From assembly GCA_030536555.1 (NCBI GenBank), contig JAUNPU010000007.1, positions 62,001-126,000 on the forward strand: a stretch of 64,000 bases of DNA. The letters run 5' to 3'. A program made the position numbers and the translations under genes. Numbering within the stretch: the stretch's first letter is position 1; each line of letters begins with the position of its first letter. Positions 36,602-46,497 of the stretch are shown here, piece by piece. The notes beneath the pieces were generated by a model that was not told where the DNA came from, ran no database searches, and saw only the letters and a program-made list of their open reading frames with translations. This DNA comes from Eubacteriales bacterium. Its GTDB lineage: Bacteria > Bacillota > Clostridia > Lachnospirales > Lachnospiraceae.

Positions 36602-37581
36602 AGCTGAAGATCGGAAATGTCGAGCTGGAGAACAATCTGATCCTGGCTCCCATGGCAGGCGTCACCGACCAGTCCTTTCGCAGGCTGTGCAGAGAGCAGG
36701 GCTGCGGACTTCTGTATACGGAGATGGTCAGCGCTAAAGCGATTCTGTACAACAACCGGAACACAAAGGAGCTTCTGGAGGTCAGCCCTGAAGAGCGTCC
36801 CATTGCGGTGCAGCTGTTTGGCTCCGACCCGGAGATCGTCGGCTCCATCGCCCATCAGATCGAGGATGGTCCTTATGACATCATTGATATCAACATGGGC
36901 TGTCCGGTGCCGAAGATCGTCAACAACGGGGAAGGCTCTGCCCTGATGAAGAATCCGAAGCTGGTGGAGCAGCTTCTCACCTCTATGGTGAAGCAGGTGA
37001 AGAAGCCGGTGACGGTCAAGTTTCGCAAGGGCTTTAACGATGACTGCGTCAATGCGGTGGAGATTGCAAAGATCGCCGAAAGCTGCGGCGTGGCAGCGGT
37101 GGCAGTCCACGGGCGGACCAGGGAGCAGTTCTACTCCGGCAAGGCGGACTGGGACATCATCCGCCAGGTGAAGGAGGCGGTGAAGATCCCGGTCATCGGC
37201 AACGGAGATATATTCAAGCCCGAGGACGCGAAGCGGATGCTGGAGGAGACCGGCTGCGACGGTCTGATGCTGGCGCGGGGCGCCAGAGGCAACCCATGGC
37301 TGTTCTCCCGGACGAATCATTATCTGGAGACCGGAGAGCTGCTGCCGGAGCCGGATGCGGCACAGGTGGCGGATATGATCTGGCGTCATGCAAAGCTGCA
37401 GATAGAGCTTAAGGGTGAGTACATCGGCATGAAGGAGATGCGCAAGCACATCGCCTGGTACACCGGCGGGCTGCCCCATTCGGCGGCGATCCGCAGAGAG
37501 TGCAACACCCTGGAGACCATGGAAGAGCTGAAATCCATGCTGGAGGAGAAGCTGCCGGGTTTTGTGGCCTGCGGTTCTTGA
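36598..37581 (+). CDS. dusB: tRNA-dihydrouridine synthase
   Basis: 327 residues of the Dus TIM-barrel family. N-terminal LENNLILAPMAGVTDQSFRRL, INMGCPVPKIVNNGEGSALMKNP with the catalytic-loop Cys, VHGRTREQFYSG, GNGDIF and LARGARGNPWLF for FMN and phosphate contacts. A C-terminal helical RNA-binding domain follows. DusB-type enzymes reduce U17 or nearby positions of tRNA. The stop overlaps a consensus promoter for greA. Confidence 0.94.
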   Translation: MKLKIGNVELENNLILAPMAGVTDQSFRRLCREQGCGLLYTEMVSAKAILYNNRNTKELLEVSPEERPIAVQLFGSDPEIVGSIAHQIEDGPYDIIDINMGCPVPKIVNNGEGSALMKNPKLVEQLLTSMVKQVKKPVTVKFRKGFNDDCVNAVEIAKIAESCGVAAVAVHGRTREQFYSGKADWDIIRQVKEAVKIPVIGNGDIFKPEDAKRMLEETGCDGLMLARGARGNPWLFSRTNHYLETGELLPEPDAAQVADMIWRHAKLQIELKGEYIGMKEMRKHIAWYTGGLPHSAAIRRECNTLETMEELKSMLEEKLPGFVACGS

Positions 37582-37606
37582 CAAGGCTGTAGGATTAAGA
37601 TATAAT
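37578..37606 (+). promoter_or_regulatory. perfect consensus SigA promoter for greA-lysS
   Basis: TTGACA (37578-37583), exactly 17 nt, TATAAT (37601-37606). The TGA inside TTGACA is the dusB stop codon. Both boxes are perfect, predicting strong constitutive expression of greA and perhaps lysS. Confidence 0.88.
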
Positions 37607-37707
37607 ACTTTGAATGCAAAGAGCCGGATAGATATAAACTATAATGTAATACTGGCAATACAGGGTGGGGAAAGCCCGGAGAAGTAAAAAGGAAGGAAAT
37701 GAGCACC

Positions 37708-38190
37708 ATGGCTGAGAAGAAACACATTTTGACTTATGCTGGACTGAAGAAGTACGAGGACGAGTTACAGGATCTGAAGGTAAACCGCAGACAGGAGATT
37801 GCCCAGAAGATCAAAGAGGCAAGAGAGCAGGGTGACCTGTCCGAGAACGCAGAGTACGATGCAGCGAAGGATGAACAGCGTGATATTGAGCTGCGTATCG
37901 AGGAGCTGGAGAAGCTGTTGAAGAATGCGGAAGTGGTTGACGAGGACGAGATCGATCTGGACAAGATCAGCATCGGCTGTAAGGTAAGAGTATACGATGT
38001 TGACTTTGACGAGGAGATGGAGTTCTTCATCGTAGGTTCCACCGAGGCAAACAGCCTGAAGAACAAGATTTCCAACGAGTCCCCCGTAGGCAGAGCGCTG
38101 ATCGGCAAGGGCGTTGGCGATGTGGTTGATGTGGAGACTCAGGCAGGTGTGATTCAGTATAAAGTTCTGGAGATCCAGAGAGCATCATAA
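37708..38190 (+). CDS. greA: transcription elongation factor GreA
   Basis: 160 residues from ATG 37708. An in-frame ATG at 37699 lies 1 nt from the SD GGAAGGA and is less likely. The N-terminal coiled coil includes [45 protein letters not shown], with the acidic tip that reaches the polymerase active site, and the C-terminal FKBP-like domain follows. It rescues backtracked RNA polymerase by stimulating transcript cleavage. Confidence 0.96.
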   Translation: MAEKKHILTYAGLKKYEDELQDLKVNRRQEIAQKIKEAREQGDLSENAEYDAAKDEQRDIELRIEELEKLLKNAEVVDEDEIDLDKISIGCKVRVYDVDFDEEMEFFIVGSTEANSLKNKISNESPVGRALIGKGVGDVVDVETQAGVIQYKVLEIQRAS

Positions 38191-38299
38191 TCGAGAAGTA
38201 TCATAAGAGACGGAATCTGCAGCTTACAGGAGGCAGATTCCTGTTTTCGGTAACAAGAAGAGAAGTGTCAGGAATATCAGAAGGAGTTAGAGAAGTAAG

Positions 38300-40267
38300 A
38301 TGGCAGAACAGCAGAAGAAGCAGAATCAGCAGAACCAGGAACCGGATTTACACCAGCTGTTAAAGGTACGCCGCGAGAAGCTGGCAGAGCTGCAGGAGGC
38401 AGGCAAGGATCCGTTCAAGATTACCAGGTATGACCAGGATGTACACAGTGCAGATGTAAAAGACAATTACAGTGAGTGGGAAGGCAAAGAGGTATCCATC
38501 GCAGGACGTATGATGTCCAAGCGTGTGATGGGTAAAGCCTCCTTCTGCAACGTTCAGGACTTAAAGGGCAACATTCAGTGCTACGTGGCAAGAGATGATC
38601 TGGGCGAGGAGTCCTACAAGGATTTCAAGCGCATGGATATCGGTGATATTGTCGGCATTAAGGGTATCGTATTTACCACCAAGATGGGCGAGATCTCCAT
38701 CCATGCCCACAGCGTAACCCTGCTGTCCAAGAGCCTGCAGATCCTGCCGGAGAAGTACCACGGTCTGACCAATACCGATGTCCGTTATCGTCAGAGATAC
38801 ACTGACCTGATCATGAATGAGGATGTAAAGAAGACCTTCGTGATGCGTTCCAAGATCATCAGCTGCATCCGCCGCTATTTAGACGGCGAGGGCTTTTTAG
38901 AGGTGGAGACTCCGATGCTGGTTTCCAATGCCGGCGGCGCTGCTGCAAGACCGTTCGAGACCCATTACAATGCCCTGGATGAGGACGTGAAGCTGCGCAT
39001 CTCTCTGGAGCTGTACTTAAAGCGTCTGATCGTAGGCGGTATGGAGCGCGTGTACGAGATCGGCCGTGTATTCCGTAACGAGGGTCTGGACACCCGGCAC
39101 AACCCGGAGTTCACCCTGATGGAGCTGTACCAGGCATACACCGACTACTATGGTATGATGGATCTGACCGAGAACATGTTCCGCCATGTGGCACAGGAAG
39201 TATGCGGCACCACTCTGATTCCTTATGCAGAGGTTGAGATTGACTTAGGCAAGCCGTTCGAGCGCCTGACCATGATCGATGCAGTTAAAAAATATGCCGG
39301 TGTTGATTTCAATGAGATCAAGACCACCGAGGAAGCCAGGAAGCTGGCTGACGAGAAGGATGTTCACTACGAGGAGCGCCATGAGCGCGGCGATATCATC
39401 AACCTGTTCTTCGAGGAGTTCGTCGAGGAGCATCTGATCCAGCCGACCTTCATCATGGACCACCCGGTAGAGATCTCCCCGCTGACCAAGCGCAAACCGG
39501 ATCAGCCGGAGCTGGTTGAGCGTTTCGAACTGTTCATCTACGGCCGTGAGATGTGTAACGCATACTCCGAGCTGAACGACCCGATTGACCAGAGAGAGCG
39601 CTTTAAGGCACAGGAGGCTGCACTGGCAGCCGGTGATGAGGAAGCCAACACCACCGACGAGGACTTCATGAACGCACTGGAGATCGGCATGCCGCCGACC
39701 GGAGGTATCGGTTACGGTATCGACCGTCTGGTTATGCTGCTGACCAATTCTCCGGCAATCAGAGACGTGCTGTTGTTCCCGACAATGAAGAGTCTGGATG
39801 CGCCGAAGAAGGCAGACAATAAAGCTTCGGCTGCTGCACCGGCACAGGCTGCTGCTGAGACCGCGGTACCGGCAGTTGAGGAAGCTCCAATCGACTTCTC
39901 CAATGTGAAGATTGAGCCGTTATTCGAGGAAATGGTTGACTTCGAGACCTTCTCCAAGTCTGACTTCCGTGCTGTTAAGGTAAAAGAGTGCGAGGCAGTG
40001 AAGAAGAGCAAGAAGCTTCTGAAGTTCGTGCTGGATGATGGTACCGGCACAGACCGCGTGATTTTAAGCGGTATTCACGAGTATTATGAGCCGGAAGAGC
40101 TGGTTGGCAAGACCTGTATCGCCATCACAAATCTGCCGCCGAGACCGATGATGGGCATTGACTCCTGCGGTATGTTGATCTCCGCTGTTCATGAAGAAGA
40201 CGGACATGAGGGACTGCATCTGCTGATGGTTGATAACCATATTCCGGCGGGGGCGAAGCTGTACTAA
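38300..40267 (+). CDS. lysS: lysyl-tRNA synthetase (class II) with fused C-terminal tRNA-binding domain
   Basis: 655 residues versus about 490-510 for ordinary LysRS. Residues 1-500 are the complete enzyme: the N-terminal OB anticodon-binding domain ([23 protein letters not shown]), then class II motifs 1-3 ([43 protein letters not shown]). After an Ala-rich linker (about 505-530), residues 530-655 form an EMAPII/Trbp111-like OB domain ([28 protein letters not shown] and C-terminal HIPAGAKLY), the type usually found at the end of methionyl-tRNA synthetase. The addition probably raises tRNA affinity. Confidence 0.95.
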   Translation: MAEQQKKQNQQNQEPDLHQLLKVRREKLAELQEAGKDPFKITRYDQDVHSADVKDNYSEWEGKEVSIAGRMMSKRVMGKASFCNVQDLKGNIQCYVARDDLGEESYKDFKRMDIGDIVGIKGIVFTTKMGEISIHAHSVTLLSKSLQILPEKYHGLTNTDVRYRQRYTDLIMNEDVKKTFVMRSKIISCIRRYLDGEGFLEVETPMLVSNAGGAAARPFETHYNALDEDVKLRISLELYLKRLIVGGMERVYEIGRVFRNEGLDTRHNPEFTLMELYQAYTDYYGMMDLTENMFRHVAQEVCGTTLIPYAEVEIDLGKPFERLTMIDAVKKYAGVDFNEIKTTEEARKLADEKDVHYEERHERGDIINLFFEEFVEEHLIQPTFIMDHPVEISPLTKRKPDQPELVERFELFIYGREMCNAYSELNDPIDQRERFKAQEAALAAGDEEANTTDEDFMNALEIGMPPTGGIGYGIDRLVMLLTNSPAIRDVLLFPTMKSLDAPKKADNKASAAAPAQAAAETAVPAVEEAPIDFSNVKIEPLFEEMVDFETFSKSDFRAVKVKECEAVKKSKKLLKFVLDDGTGTDRVILSGIHEYYEPEELVGKTCIAITNLPPRPMMGIDSCGMLISAVHEEDGHEGLHLLMVDNHIPAGAKLY

Positions 40268-40335
40268 AAATCAGAATTTCCATAAGACTTTTTATGGGTT
40301 TATCGATCTTTCGAAACTTAATAGTTAATGCTATT

Positions 40336-40377
40336 AAAAGGACATTTTCCAATAAAACGGAGAGTGTCCTTTTTCTG
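40336..40377 (+). terminator. terminator at the right edge of the core block
   Basis: AAAAGGACA (40336-40344) pairs with TGTCCTTTT (40365-40373), with a further T run. It marks the end of lysS transcription and the border to the accessory island. Confidence 0.85.
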
Positions 40378-40521
40378 TTGTTATGGTCAAAACAAAATCA
40401 GAAATAGCACAAGGCACTTTTGTTTTGTCTTGGCATCAGCGATAATACCAGAAGACAGAATGGATTTAAGGTACATAGTTGGAAACCAGCAAAAAGTACT
40501 TAATACTACAGCAAAAAATAG

Positions 40522-40550
40522 TTTACTTTCTCGCTTTTGGATTATATAAT
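40522..40550 (+). promoter_or_regulatory. promoter of the AbiE operon
   Basis: TTTACT (40522-40527), a 17-nt spacer and a perfect TATAAT (40545-40550), 35 nt before the antitoxin ATG. Confidence 0.72.
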
Positions 40551-40585
40551 TAAAGCGTAAAAGTAAAGTATATAGGTGAAAAAGA

Positions 40586-41185
40586 ATGACTAAAAAGGAA
40601 AAAATTGAAAGTTTTATTGAAAAATATAATGGTTATCTTATTACCTCTTTGGTATGTAATGAAGATATATCCAAAACCTATGTTGCAAAATATATTAAAG
40701 AGCATGGTATGGAGAAGGTTTCAAGAGGTCTATATATAACAGATGATGTGTGGCCGGATGAACTGTTTATTTTACAGCAAAGAAATGGTGCAGTTATTTA
40801 TTCCGGGGAAACAGCATTATATTTGCATGGTTTGACAGATAGGGAATATTCATCTGTATGTGTTACTGTGCCCCAAGGATATAATGCAAGTCATCTAAAA
40901 GAGAATGATTTTGATGTTACAGTGAAATATGCAGCACAGGAATTGTATAAAATGGGTGTTTGCGAGATTCCATCCAATAGTGGTAACCTGGTTAAGGCAT
41001 ATAATAAGGAGCGTTGTATCTGCGATTTGATTATGAATCGCAATAAGTATGAAGTGCAGGTATTTCAAACTGCTATTAAGGATTATATGTCATCAAAGGA
41101 TAAACAATTATCTCAGCTGATTGTTTATGCAGATAAGATGGGAATTCGAGACGAGGTAATGAAATATGTGGAGGTGTTAGTGTGA
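40586..41185 (+). CDS. AbiEi-type antitoxin (type IV toxin-antitoxin)
   Basis: 199 residues. N-terminal winged HTH (about 1-50; YLITSLVCNEDISKTYVAKYIKEHGMEKVSRGLYI), then an AbiEi C-terminal domain with AVIYSGETALYLHGLTDREYSSVCVTVPQGYN. In known AbiE systems it represses its own promoter and counteracts the nucleotidyltransferase. The gene is AT-rich compared with lysS and overlaps the toxin gene by 4 nt (GTGA), the standard arrangement. It is probably acquired and possibly active in phage abortive infection. Confidence 0.88.
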   Translation: MTKKEKIESFIEKYNGYLITSLVCNEDISKTYVAKYIKEHGMEKVSRGLYITDDVWPDELFILQQRNGAVIYSGETALYLHGLTDREYSSVCVTVPQGYNASHLKENDFDVTVKYAAQELYKMGVCEIPSNSGNLVKAYNKERCICDLIMNRNKYEVQVFQTAIKDYMSSKDKQLSQLIVYADKMGIRDEVMKYVEVLV

Positions 41186-42024
41186 TTAGTTCATTAAGGC
41201 AATTAAAAGATAAAGTAAGAAATATTTCAGATGGGAATAGTAATAAAGCAACTACGCTTATTCGTAACTTTATGATGGAAAGATTTCTGGAAAGAGTATC
41301 TGTTTCTCAATATAGAGATAATTTTATCCTTAAGGGTGGGATGCTGGTAGCTTCAATTGTTGGTGTGGATATGAGGGCTACAATGGATATCGATACAACA
41401 GTAAAAGCGTTGCCTTTAAATGAGGCTGATGTTCAGAGAATAATTGGGGAAATATGTAGTATTGAGTTGGAAGATAACGTTAGTTTCCAAATTAAAAGTA
41501 CGAAAACCATTATGGAAGAATTTGATTATCCAGGAATTCGTGTAATGCTGGAAGCTACGCTGGACAGGATGCGTCAGCCAATCAAAATTGATATTTCTAC
41601 AGATGATGTAATTACACCGAAGGCTGTAGAGTATGACTATAAATTAATGTTTGAGGACAGAACAATTTCTGTTCTTACGTATAATAAGGAAACTCTGCTG
41701 GCAGAGAAGATGCAGACAATCATAAATAGAGGTATTGCTAATACAAGATTAAGAGATTTTTATGATGTCTACAGTATCATGAATTTTTATGGAGAGCAGA
41801 TAGAAAAGAAAGCTCTATATGATGCATTTTCTGCCACCTGCGAAAAGCGGAAAACTATTTTTAACAAGCAGGATATAGAAGATACATTATATCTAATATC
41901 GGATGATTTACATATGGAGGAGCTATGGCTTCAGTTTCAGAAAGGTAACTTCTATGTAGAAGATTTAGAATGGAGAATAGTGATTGATTATGTTAACGAA
42001 ATAGTGAAGAAGTACTTGCTATGA
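41182..42024 (+). CDS. AbiEii-type nucleotidyltransferase toxin
   Basis: 280 residues from GTG 41182. The nucleotidyltransferase core has ILKGGMLVASIVGVD with Gly-Gly at 52-53 and the acidic pair in MRATMDIDTTVKAL (D69, D71). KIDISTDDVI follows, then YNKETLLAEKMQTI with the conserved Lys. This is the AbiEii/AbiGii family, whose members modify nucleic-acid targets such as tRNA to halt growth during phage infection. All catalytic residues look intact. Confidence 0.9.
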   Translation: MISSLRQLKDKVRNISDGNSNKATTLIRNFMMERFLERVSVSQYRDNFILKGGMLVASIVGVDMRATMDIDTTVKALPLNEADVQRIIGEICSIELEDNVSFQIKSTKTIMEEFDYPGIRVMLEATLDRMRQPIKIDISTDDVITPKAVEYDYKLMFEDRTISVLTYNKETLLAEKMQTIINRGIANTRLRDFYDVYSIMNFYGEQIEKKALYDAFSATCEKRKTIFNKQDIEDTLYLISDDLHMEELWLQFQKGNFYVEDLEWRIVIDYVNEIVKKYLL

Positions 42025-42080
42025 CTTACAGACCAATAGCTGAAGTGATACTTTGGTGATGCATTCGGCATATATTTCAG

Positions 42081-42163
42081 AACATCCTGCAATATTTTGC
42101 GCAATGCAAGCGTCCCTTGCTTGCTATCGAGAGATATCATTGGTAAAATCGGTATCAGAAAGG
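42081..42163 (+). promoter_or_regulatory. conserved structured leader, copy A (before the XRE gene)
   Basis: It shares TTGCGCAATGCAAGC and about 70% identity over about 75 nt with 50021-50101. Both copies can form GCAAG/CTTGC and a second 5-bp hairpin with the same loop TAAAA, whose stem differs by compensating bases (ATTGG/TCGGT here, CCTGA/TCAGG there), and both end in CAGAAAG. Confidence 0.5.
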
Positions 42164-42170
42164 AGGAGCT

Positions 42171-42641
42171 ATGTTGAATCAGGAACAGGCAGATATTACA
42201 ACAGGAAAGCAAATACGTCATCTGCGGACACAGGCGGGAATGACGCAGGAAGAGCTGGCAGGGGAATTGAATGTTACCAGACAGGCGCTGTCCAATTGGG
42301 AACGGGATATCAATGAACCTGACTTGAATACGCTGCAAAAGATTTGCTTTCTGTTTGGCGTCCGCATGGACGATTTCGCGAAGGAGGTAATCATAAAAAT
42401 GGAAACAAATATGGAAACAACGATGGAAAAAGTAAAACGACCTTTTAACAGGTATGATATGGCAATCGGATTATTTTACGCGGTTGGTATTTTTCTTGGC
42501 ATTGGGATTTTCTTTGTGGGAGGTCTCATCACGATGTCGGGTGCAGGCTGGGGAGCATCCCTGTTTGGCGGCGGATGTTTTGCCCTTGTATTTGGGCTGA
42601 TGTGCCATGCAGTTATTACATTAAGAAGAAATGACAAATGA
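42171..42641 (+). CDS. XRE-family HTH regulator with C-terminal membrane segments
   Basis: 156 residues. The helix-turn-helix is at about 12-66 (GKQIRHLRTQAGMTQEELAGELNVTRQALSNWERDINEPDLNTLQKI). The C-terminal third has two hydrophobic segments (AIGLFYAVGIFLGIGIFFVGGLI and SLFGGGCFALVFGLMCHAVI), so the regulator is probably membrane-anchored. A strong SD (AAAGGAGGAG) precedes ATG 42171. The role and target are unknown. Confidence 0.82.
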   Translation: MLNQEQADITTGKQIRHLRTQAGMTQEELAGELNVTRQALSNWERDINEPDLNTLQKICFLFGVRMDDFAKEVIIKMETNMETTMEKVKRPFNRYDMAIGLFYAVGIFLGIGIFFVGGLITMSGAGWGASLFGGGCFALVFGLMCHAVITLRRNDK

Positions 42642-42693
42642 TGACGGCTCCGGAAAACGGAGACCCTGTCCAGGCGAGTAGGAGGAAAAACAA

Positions 42694-43050
42694 ATGTTAC
42701 GACCAAAAGAAGTAGTATGCAAATGGGTAGACGCCTTCAATGCTCACGATGTGGATACAATCGTGAGCCTGTACCATGAGAACGCAACCAACCATCAGGT
42801 GACCAATGAGCCTGTGATCGGGATAGAGGCAATCCGGGAAATGTTTACAACAGAATTTGCCACTGCCGACATGACCGCCATTGTGGAGAATATCTTTGAG
42901 GATGGACAATGGGCAATCTTAGAATGGAAGGATCCGCTGGGACTGCGGGGCTGCGGCTTCTTCCACGTAGTAGGTGGAAAAATCCTGTTCCAGAGAGGGT
43001 ATTGGGATAAGCTGTCCTTCTTAAAGCAGCACAATTTACCGATTGAGTAG
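42694..43050 (+). CDS. SnoaL/NTF2-like protein
   Basis: 118 residues with the SnoaL-like cone fold pattern: VCKWVDAFNAHDVDTIVSLYHENATNHQV near the N-terminus and a beta-rich remainder ending YWDKLSFLKQHNLP. Families of this fold include small isomerases and ligand-binding proteins; none can be assigned. SD GTAGGAGGA upstream of ATG 42694. It is next to acetyltransferase genes in the accessory island. Confidence 0.72.
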   Translation: MLRPKEVVCKWVDAFNAHDVDTIVSLYHENATNHQVTNEPVIGIEAIREMFTTEFATADMTAIVENIFEDGQWAILEWKDPLGLRGCGFFHVVGGKILFQRGYWDKLSFLKQHNLPIE

Positions 43051-43073
43051 ATGCAGGAGCAGGTGAAGCTGGC

Positions 43074-43942
43074 ATGGAATATCAAACATTAGAAAAGACA
43101 GACACATTCTGTGTGTATCAGGCATTTAGACAGGCGTTTTCGGATTATCAGGTGCCGGTTGATATGCCATATGAAGCCTTTGAGACGAATCTCAAAAGAA
43201 ACGGTTATATGCCCAGTGTGTCGGTTGGTGCTTTTGAGCATGGAGAACTGACAGGCATCGTTTTAATGGTGTGCGGTATTGGAAGGGAGAAAAGACCATC
43301 TACGACCTTGGAACCGGAGTGATTCCCGCTTTCCGAAAAAGAGGAATTACAGGGAACATGCTGAACATGGTACAGACCATATGCCGGGCTCATGGGATAG
43401 GCAGGTATCAGCTGGAAGTGATTCAGGATAATACGGCCGCCGTCTCTCTGTATAAAAAACAGGGCTTTCAGGTTATGCGCAGTCTGAATTGTTACATGAC
43501 AGAAAGAAATGAAAGAAAACCTGACGGAAAACAGGATGAAAGCAGGCAGTGGCAGATAGTTCCTTCTGGAGCGCTTACACCGGAACAGTGGGAGTGCGTG
43601 AAAGGCTTTTGGGATTATGCGCCGTCATGGCAAAATTCCATGGATTCTGTATGCGCCATAGAGGATTCCTTTGCCTGTATTCTTGCTGAACGATCCGGAA
43701 AGCTGATCGGTTATGGAATGATAAACAAGGAAAACGGTGATATCGCTCAGCTGGCGGTAAAGCCAGAATATCGCAGGCTGGGCGCAGCCACTGATATCAT
43801 GCAGCATTTGCAGGAGCAAACAGGAAGTCCTGAGATAAAAATGATTAACGTAGACGAGAGAGATGAAACCCTGAACCGGTTTCTGAAACAATCCGGATTC
43901 AGAGTGTTTGCGAAGCAGTACGAAATGGAGAAGGAGCTATGA
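43074..43942 (+). pseudogene. GNAT acetyltransferase pair-domain gene, frameshifted
   Basis: Two overlapping frames together make one protein of about 290 residues. The first (43074-43322) begins MEYQTLEKTDTFCVYQAFRQAFSDYQVPV and runs to GIVLM. The second carries on from NGVRYWKGEKTIYDLGTGVIPAFRKRGITGNML, a GNAT acetyl-CoA-binding segment, and then a second GNAT-like domain (LAVKPEYRRLGAATDIM). One missing base near 43270 (GTTTTAATGG) would restore the frame. It could be a sequencing error, a real inactivating deletion, or slippage at the T/A run. Confidence 0.78.
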
Positions 43943-43955
43943 GAGGACTGACCGG

Positions 43956-44519
43956 ATGCAGTACACAAAAACGATTTTTCTGAAAAACAATGAGGAATGT
44001 CTGCTCCGGAATGCGGTTGGAGCAGACGCCGAAGAAATACACGACCTGTTCAATCTGACCCATGCACAGACCGATTTTTTGTGTACCTATCCGGATGAGA
44101 ATTTGTTTGACACCTCGCAGGAACAAAAAATTTTAACAGAGAAGATAAGCAGCGGAAATGAGATTGAGCTCTGTGCTGTTGTCAACGGGCATATCGTAGG
44201 AACTGCCGGTATGAAACCTGTGGGGAAAAAGGATAAGGTCAAACATCGTGCGGAGTTTGGAATCAGCATTGAAAAAAGCTGTTGGGGACTTGGAATTGGC
44301 AGGGCTTTATTGGCGTCCTGTATTGCGTGTGCCAGGAAAGCAGGATACAGTCAGCTTGAACTGAACGTAGTTGCTGAAAATGAAAGGGCAATCTCGTTGT
44401 ATGAAAGCGCCGGATTTGTTGAATACGGCAGAAATCCAAGAGGTTTTCGTTCCCGCACAGCCGGGTTTCAGGAAGTCTTATCCATGAGATTAGAATTGGA
44501 AACAGATCCCCGGTGGTAA
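43956..44519 (+). CDS. GNAT-family N-acetyltransferase
   Basis: 187 residues from ATG 43956; the frame opens at 43908 but that start overlaps the previous gene's end and lacks an SD. GNAT acetyl-CoA signature [60 protein letters not shown], close to ribosomal-protein or small-molecule acetyltransferases. Its last 24 bases before TDPRW are repeated exactly at 49997-50020. The stop codon lies within the hairpin that precedes tet. Confidence 0.88.
   Translation: MQYTKTIFLKNNEECLLRNAVGADAEEIHDLFNLTHAQTDFLCTYPDENLFDTSQEQKILTEKISSGNEIELCAVVNGHIVGTAGMKPVGKKDKVKHRAEFGISIEKSCWGLGIGRALLASCIACARKAGYSQLELNVVAENERAISLYESAGFVEYGRNPRGFRSRTAGFQEVLSMRLELETDPRW
44478..44501 (+). repeat. 24-bp direct repeat, left copy
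   Basis: TTATCCATGAGATTAGAATT-GGAA, inside the 3' end of the GNAT gene, is identical to 49997-50020. The two copies bound a 5.5-kb block carrying tet, fic and grpB. Confidence 0.92.
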
Positions 44520-44544
44520 CAGGATGTTACTGCCGGGGATTTTT
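44506..44544 (+). terminator. terminator/attenuator before the tet gene
   Basis: ATCCCCGGTGGTAAC (44506-44520) pairs with GTTACTGCCGGGGAT (44526-44540) with one mismatch or wobble pair, followed by TTTT. It covers the GNAT stop codon. It may end upstream transcription or attenuate tet, whose relatives are known to use leader attenuation. Confidence 0.72.
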
Positions 44545-44577
44545 GTGCCCTTTCGGGCTGTAAAGGAGGACAATCAC

Positions 44578-46497
44578 ATGAAAATCATTAACATTGGTAT
44601 TCTTGCTCATGTAGACGCAGGGAAAACAACTTTAACGGAAAGCCTTTTATATGTCAGCGGAGCGATTGCACAGCAAGGCAGTGTGGATAAAGGAACAACA
44701 AGAACGGACACAATGGCTTTAGAACGCCAAAGGGGAATTACGATTCAGACAGCAGTTACTTCTTTTGCGTGGAATGATTATAAAATCAATATCGTGGACA
44801 CTCCCGGTCATATGGACTTTCTGGCGGAGGTGTACCGCTCTTTAGCTGTACTTGACGGGGCAATTTTAGTTATTTCCGCCAAAGACGGCGTACAGGCACA
44901 AACAAGAATCTTATTTCATGCACTTCAGAAAATGAACATTCCGACCATTATTTTTATAAATAAAATCGACCAAAACGGGATTGATCTGCAGGGGGTTTAT
45001 CAAGACATTCGTGAAAAACTAACCGATGATATGATTGTGATGCAGGAGATTGCCCTGTCTCCCAAGATCGCAATAACCGCTATTTCTGATGCAGAGAAAT
45101 GGGATACGGTGGTTGCAGGGAATGATGGACTATTAGAGAACTATATCGCAGGGGATTTTTTGGATCCCCACGAATTAGAATGTGAAATGCGTCGGAGAAC
45201 CAGACGCTGCTTGTTATATCCTGTTTATCATGGAAGTGCAAAGGGCAATATTGGAACAGAAAACCTGATTAAAATAATGACAGAAACATTCTTCACAGAA
45301 ACAGAAAACAGGTCATCTGAACTATGTGGGTATGTTTTTAAGGTTGAGCATACAGAGCAAAAGAAACGGCTGGTCTACCTGCGTCTGTATCGGGGAACAC
45401 TGCGTTTGCGGGATACGCTCGAGCTGTCAAAAAAGAAAAAAGTAAAAATAACGGAAATGAGGATTCTTGCAAATGGAGAAATGATTCCGGCAGACCATGC
45501 CAGTCCGGGAGAAATTGTTATTTTAACAGATGATACTCTGGAACTGAACAGCGTTTTGGGAAATGAGAACCTTTTGCCGCGAAAAGAACAGCTGGACAAT
45601 CCGATTCCCCTGCTTCGGACAACGGTTGCACTTCAAAAGGCAGAGCAAAGAGAAAGGTTATTGAATGCGCTCACAGAAATCGCAGATACCGACCCGCTGC
45701 TGCACTTTGAAATTGATTCAGTTACCCATGAGATTATGTTGTCTTTTCTGGGAAAGGTGCAGTTGGAGATTCTTTGCTCGCTTCTGGAAGAAACCTATCA
45801 TCTGGAAGTAAACATGAACGAGCCTTCCGTTATTTATTTGGAAAGACCATTAAAAAAAGCAGAGGATACCATTCATATTGAAGTGCCGCCCAACCCGTTT
45901 TGGGCTTCTGTCGGACTGGAGATTACGCCTCTTCCGATTGGGAGCGGAATCCAATATGAGAGCAAGGTTTCCCTTGGCTATCTGAACCAGAGCTTTCAAA
46001 ATGCGGTTACGGAAGGGGTTCGGAACGGGTTGGAGCAGGGTCTGTATGGGTGGGAGGTTACGGACTGCAAAATCTGTTTTCGATATGGCGTTTATTATAG
46101 TCCGGTCAGCACTCCCGCAGATTTCCGGTTGCTCGCCCCGATTGTATTAGAGCAGGCGTTAAAAAAGGCAGGAACACAGCTTTTGGAGCCATATCTTTCC
46201 TTTACACTTTACGCACCGCAGGAATATCTTGCGAGGGCTTACCATGATGCGCCAAAATATCATGCAGTTATTGAACACACTTTACAGAAAAACGACGAGG
46301 TAATCTTAGCGGGAGTAATTCCTGCCCGCCATATCGGGGAATACCGAAGCGACTTGAATGACTATAAAAACGGGAGAAGCGTCTGCCTGACAGAAATAAA
46401 AGGGTATCAGGAAACGTTGGAAGAGCCGGTGGTCCAGCCTCGCCGTCCGAATGACCGGCTGGATAAGGTTCGGCATATGTTTCAGAAACTGTCCTGA
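44578..46497 (+). CDS. tet: tetracycline resistance ribosomal protection protein, Tet(M/O/W) class
   Basis: 639 residues from ATG 44578 (SD AAAGGAGGA), exactly the length of Tet(M), Tet(O) and Tet(W). An EF-G-like GTPase: [13 protein letters not shown] at 10-22, [19 protein letters not shown]. The domain IV tip region ([30 protein letters not shown]) and C-terminal [18 protein letters not shown] are typical. Several places differ from remembered Tet(M), Tet(O) and Tet(W), for example PARHIGEY where those have PARCIQ, so it may be a divergent or mosaic allele. It removes tetracycline from the ribosome. The frame stays open upstream to 44524 (MLLPGIFVP...). The TGA stop lies at the junction with a dedA fragment. 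Confidence 0.93.
   Translation: MKIINIGILAHVDAGKTTLTESLLYVSGAIAQQGSVDKGTTRTDTMALERQRGITIQTAVTSFAWNDYKINIVDTPGHMDFLAEVYRSLAVLDGAILVISAKDGVQAQTRILFHALQKMNIPTIIFINKIDQNGIDLQGVYQDIREKLTDDMIVMQEIALSPKIAITAISDAEKWDTVVAGNDGLLENYIAGDFLDPHELECEMRRRTRRCLLYPVYHGSAKGNIGTENLIKIMTETFFTETENRSSELCGYVFKVEHTEQKKRLVYLRLYRGTLRLRDTLELSKKKKVKITEMRILANGEMIPADHASPGEIVILTDDTLELNSVLGNENLLPRKEQLDNPIPLLRTTVALQKAEQRERLLNALTEIADTDPLLHFEIDSVTHEIMLSFLGKVQLEILCSLLEETYHLEVNMNEPSVIYLERPLKKAEDTIHIEVPPNPFWASVGLEITPLPIGSGIQYESKVSLGYLNQSFQNAVTEGVRNGLEQGLYGWEVTDCKICFRYGVYYSPVSTPADFRLLAPIVLEQALKKAGTQLLEPYLSFTLYAPQEYLARAYHDAPKYHAVIEHTLQKNDEVILAGVIPARHIGEYRSDLNDYKNGRSVCLTEIKGYQETLEEPVVQPRRPNDRLDKVRHMFQKLS

Noticed and set aside
40328..40549. 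73-codon frame between lysS and AbiEi
   Set aside because: It starts inside the lysS terminator, has no SD, and overlaps the AbiE promoter.
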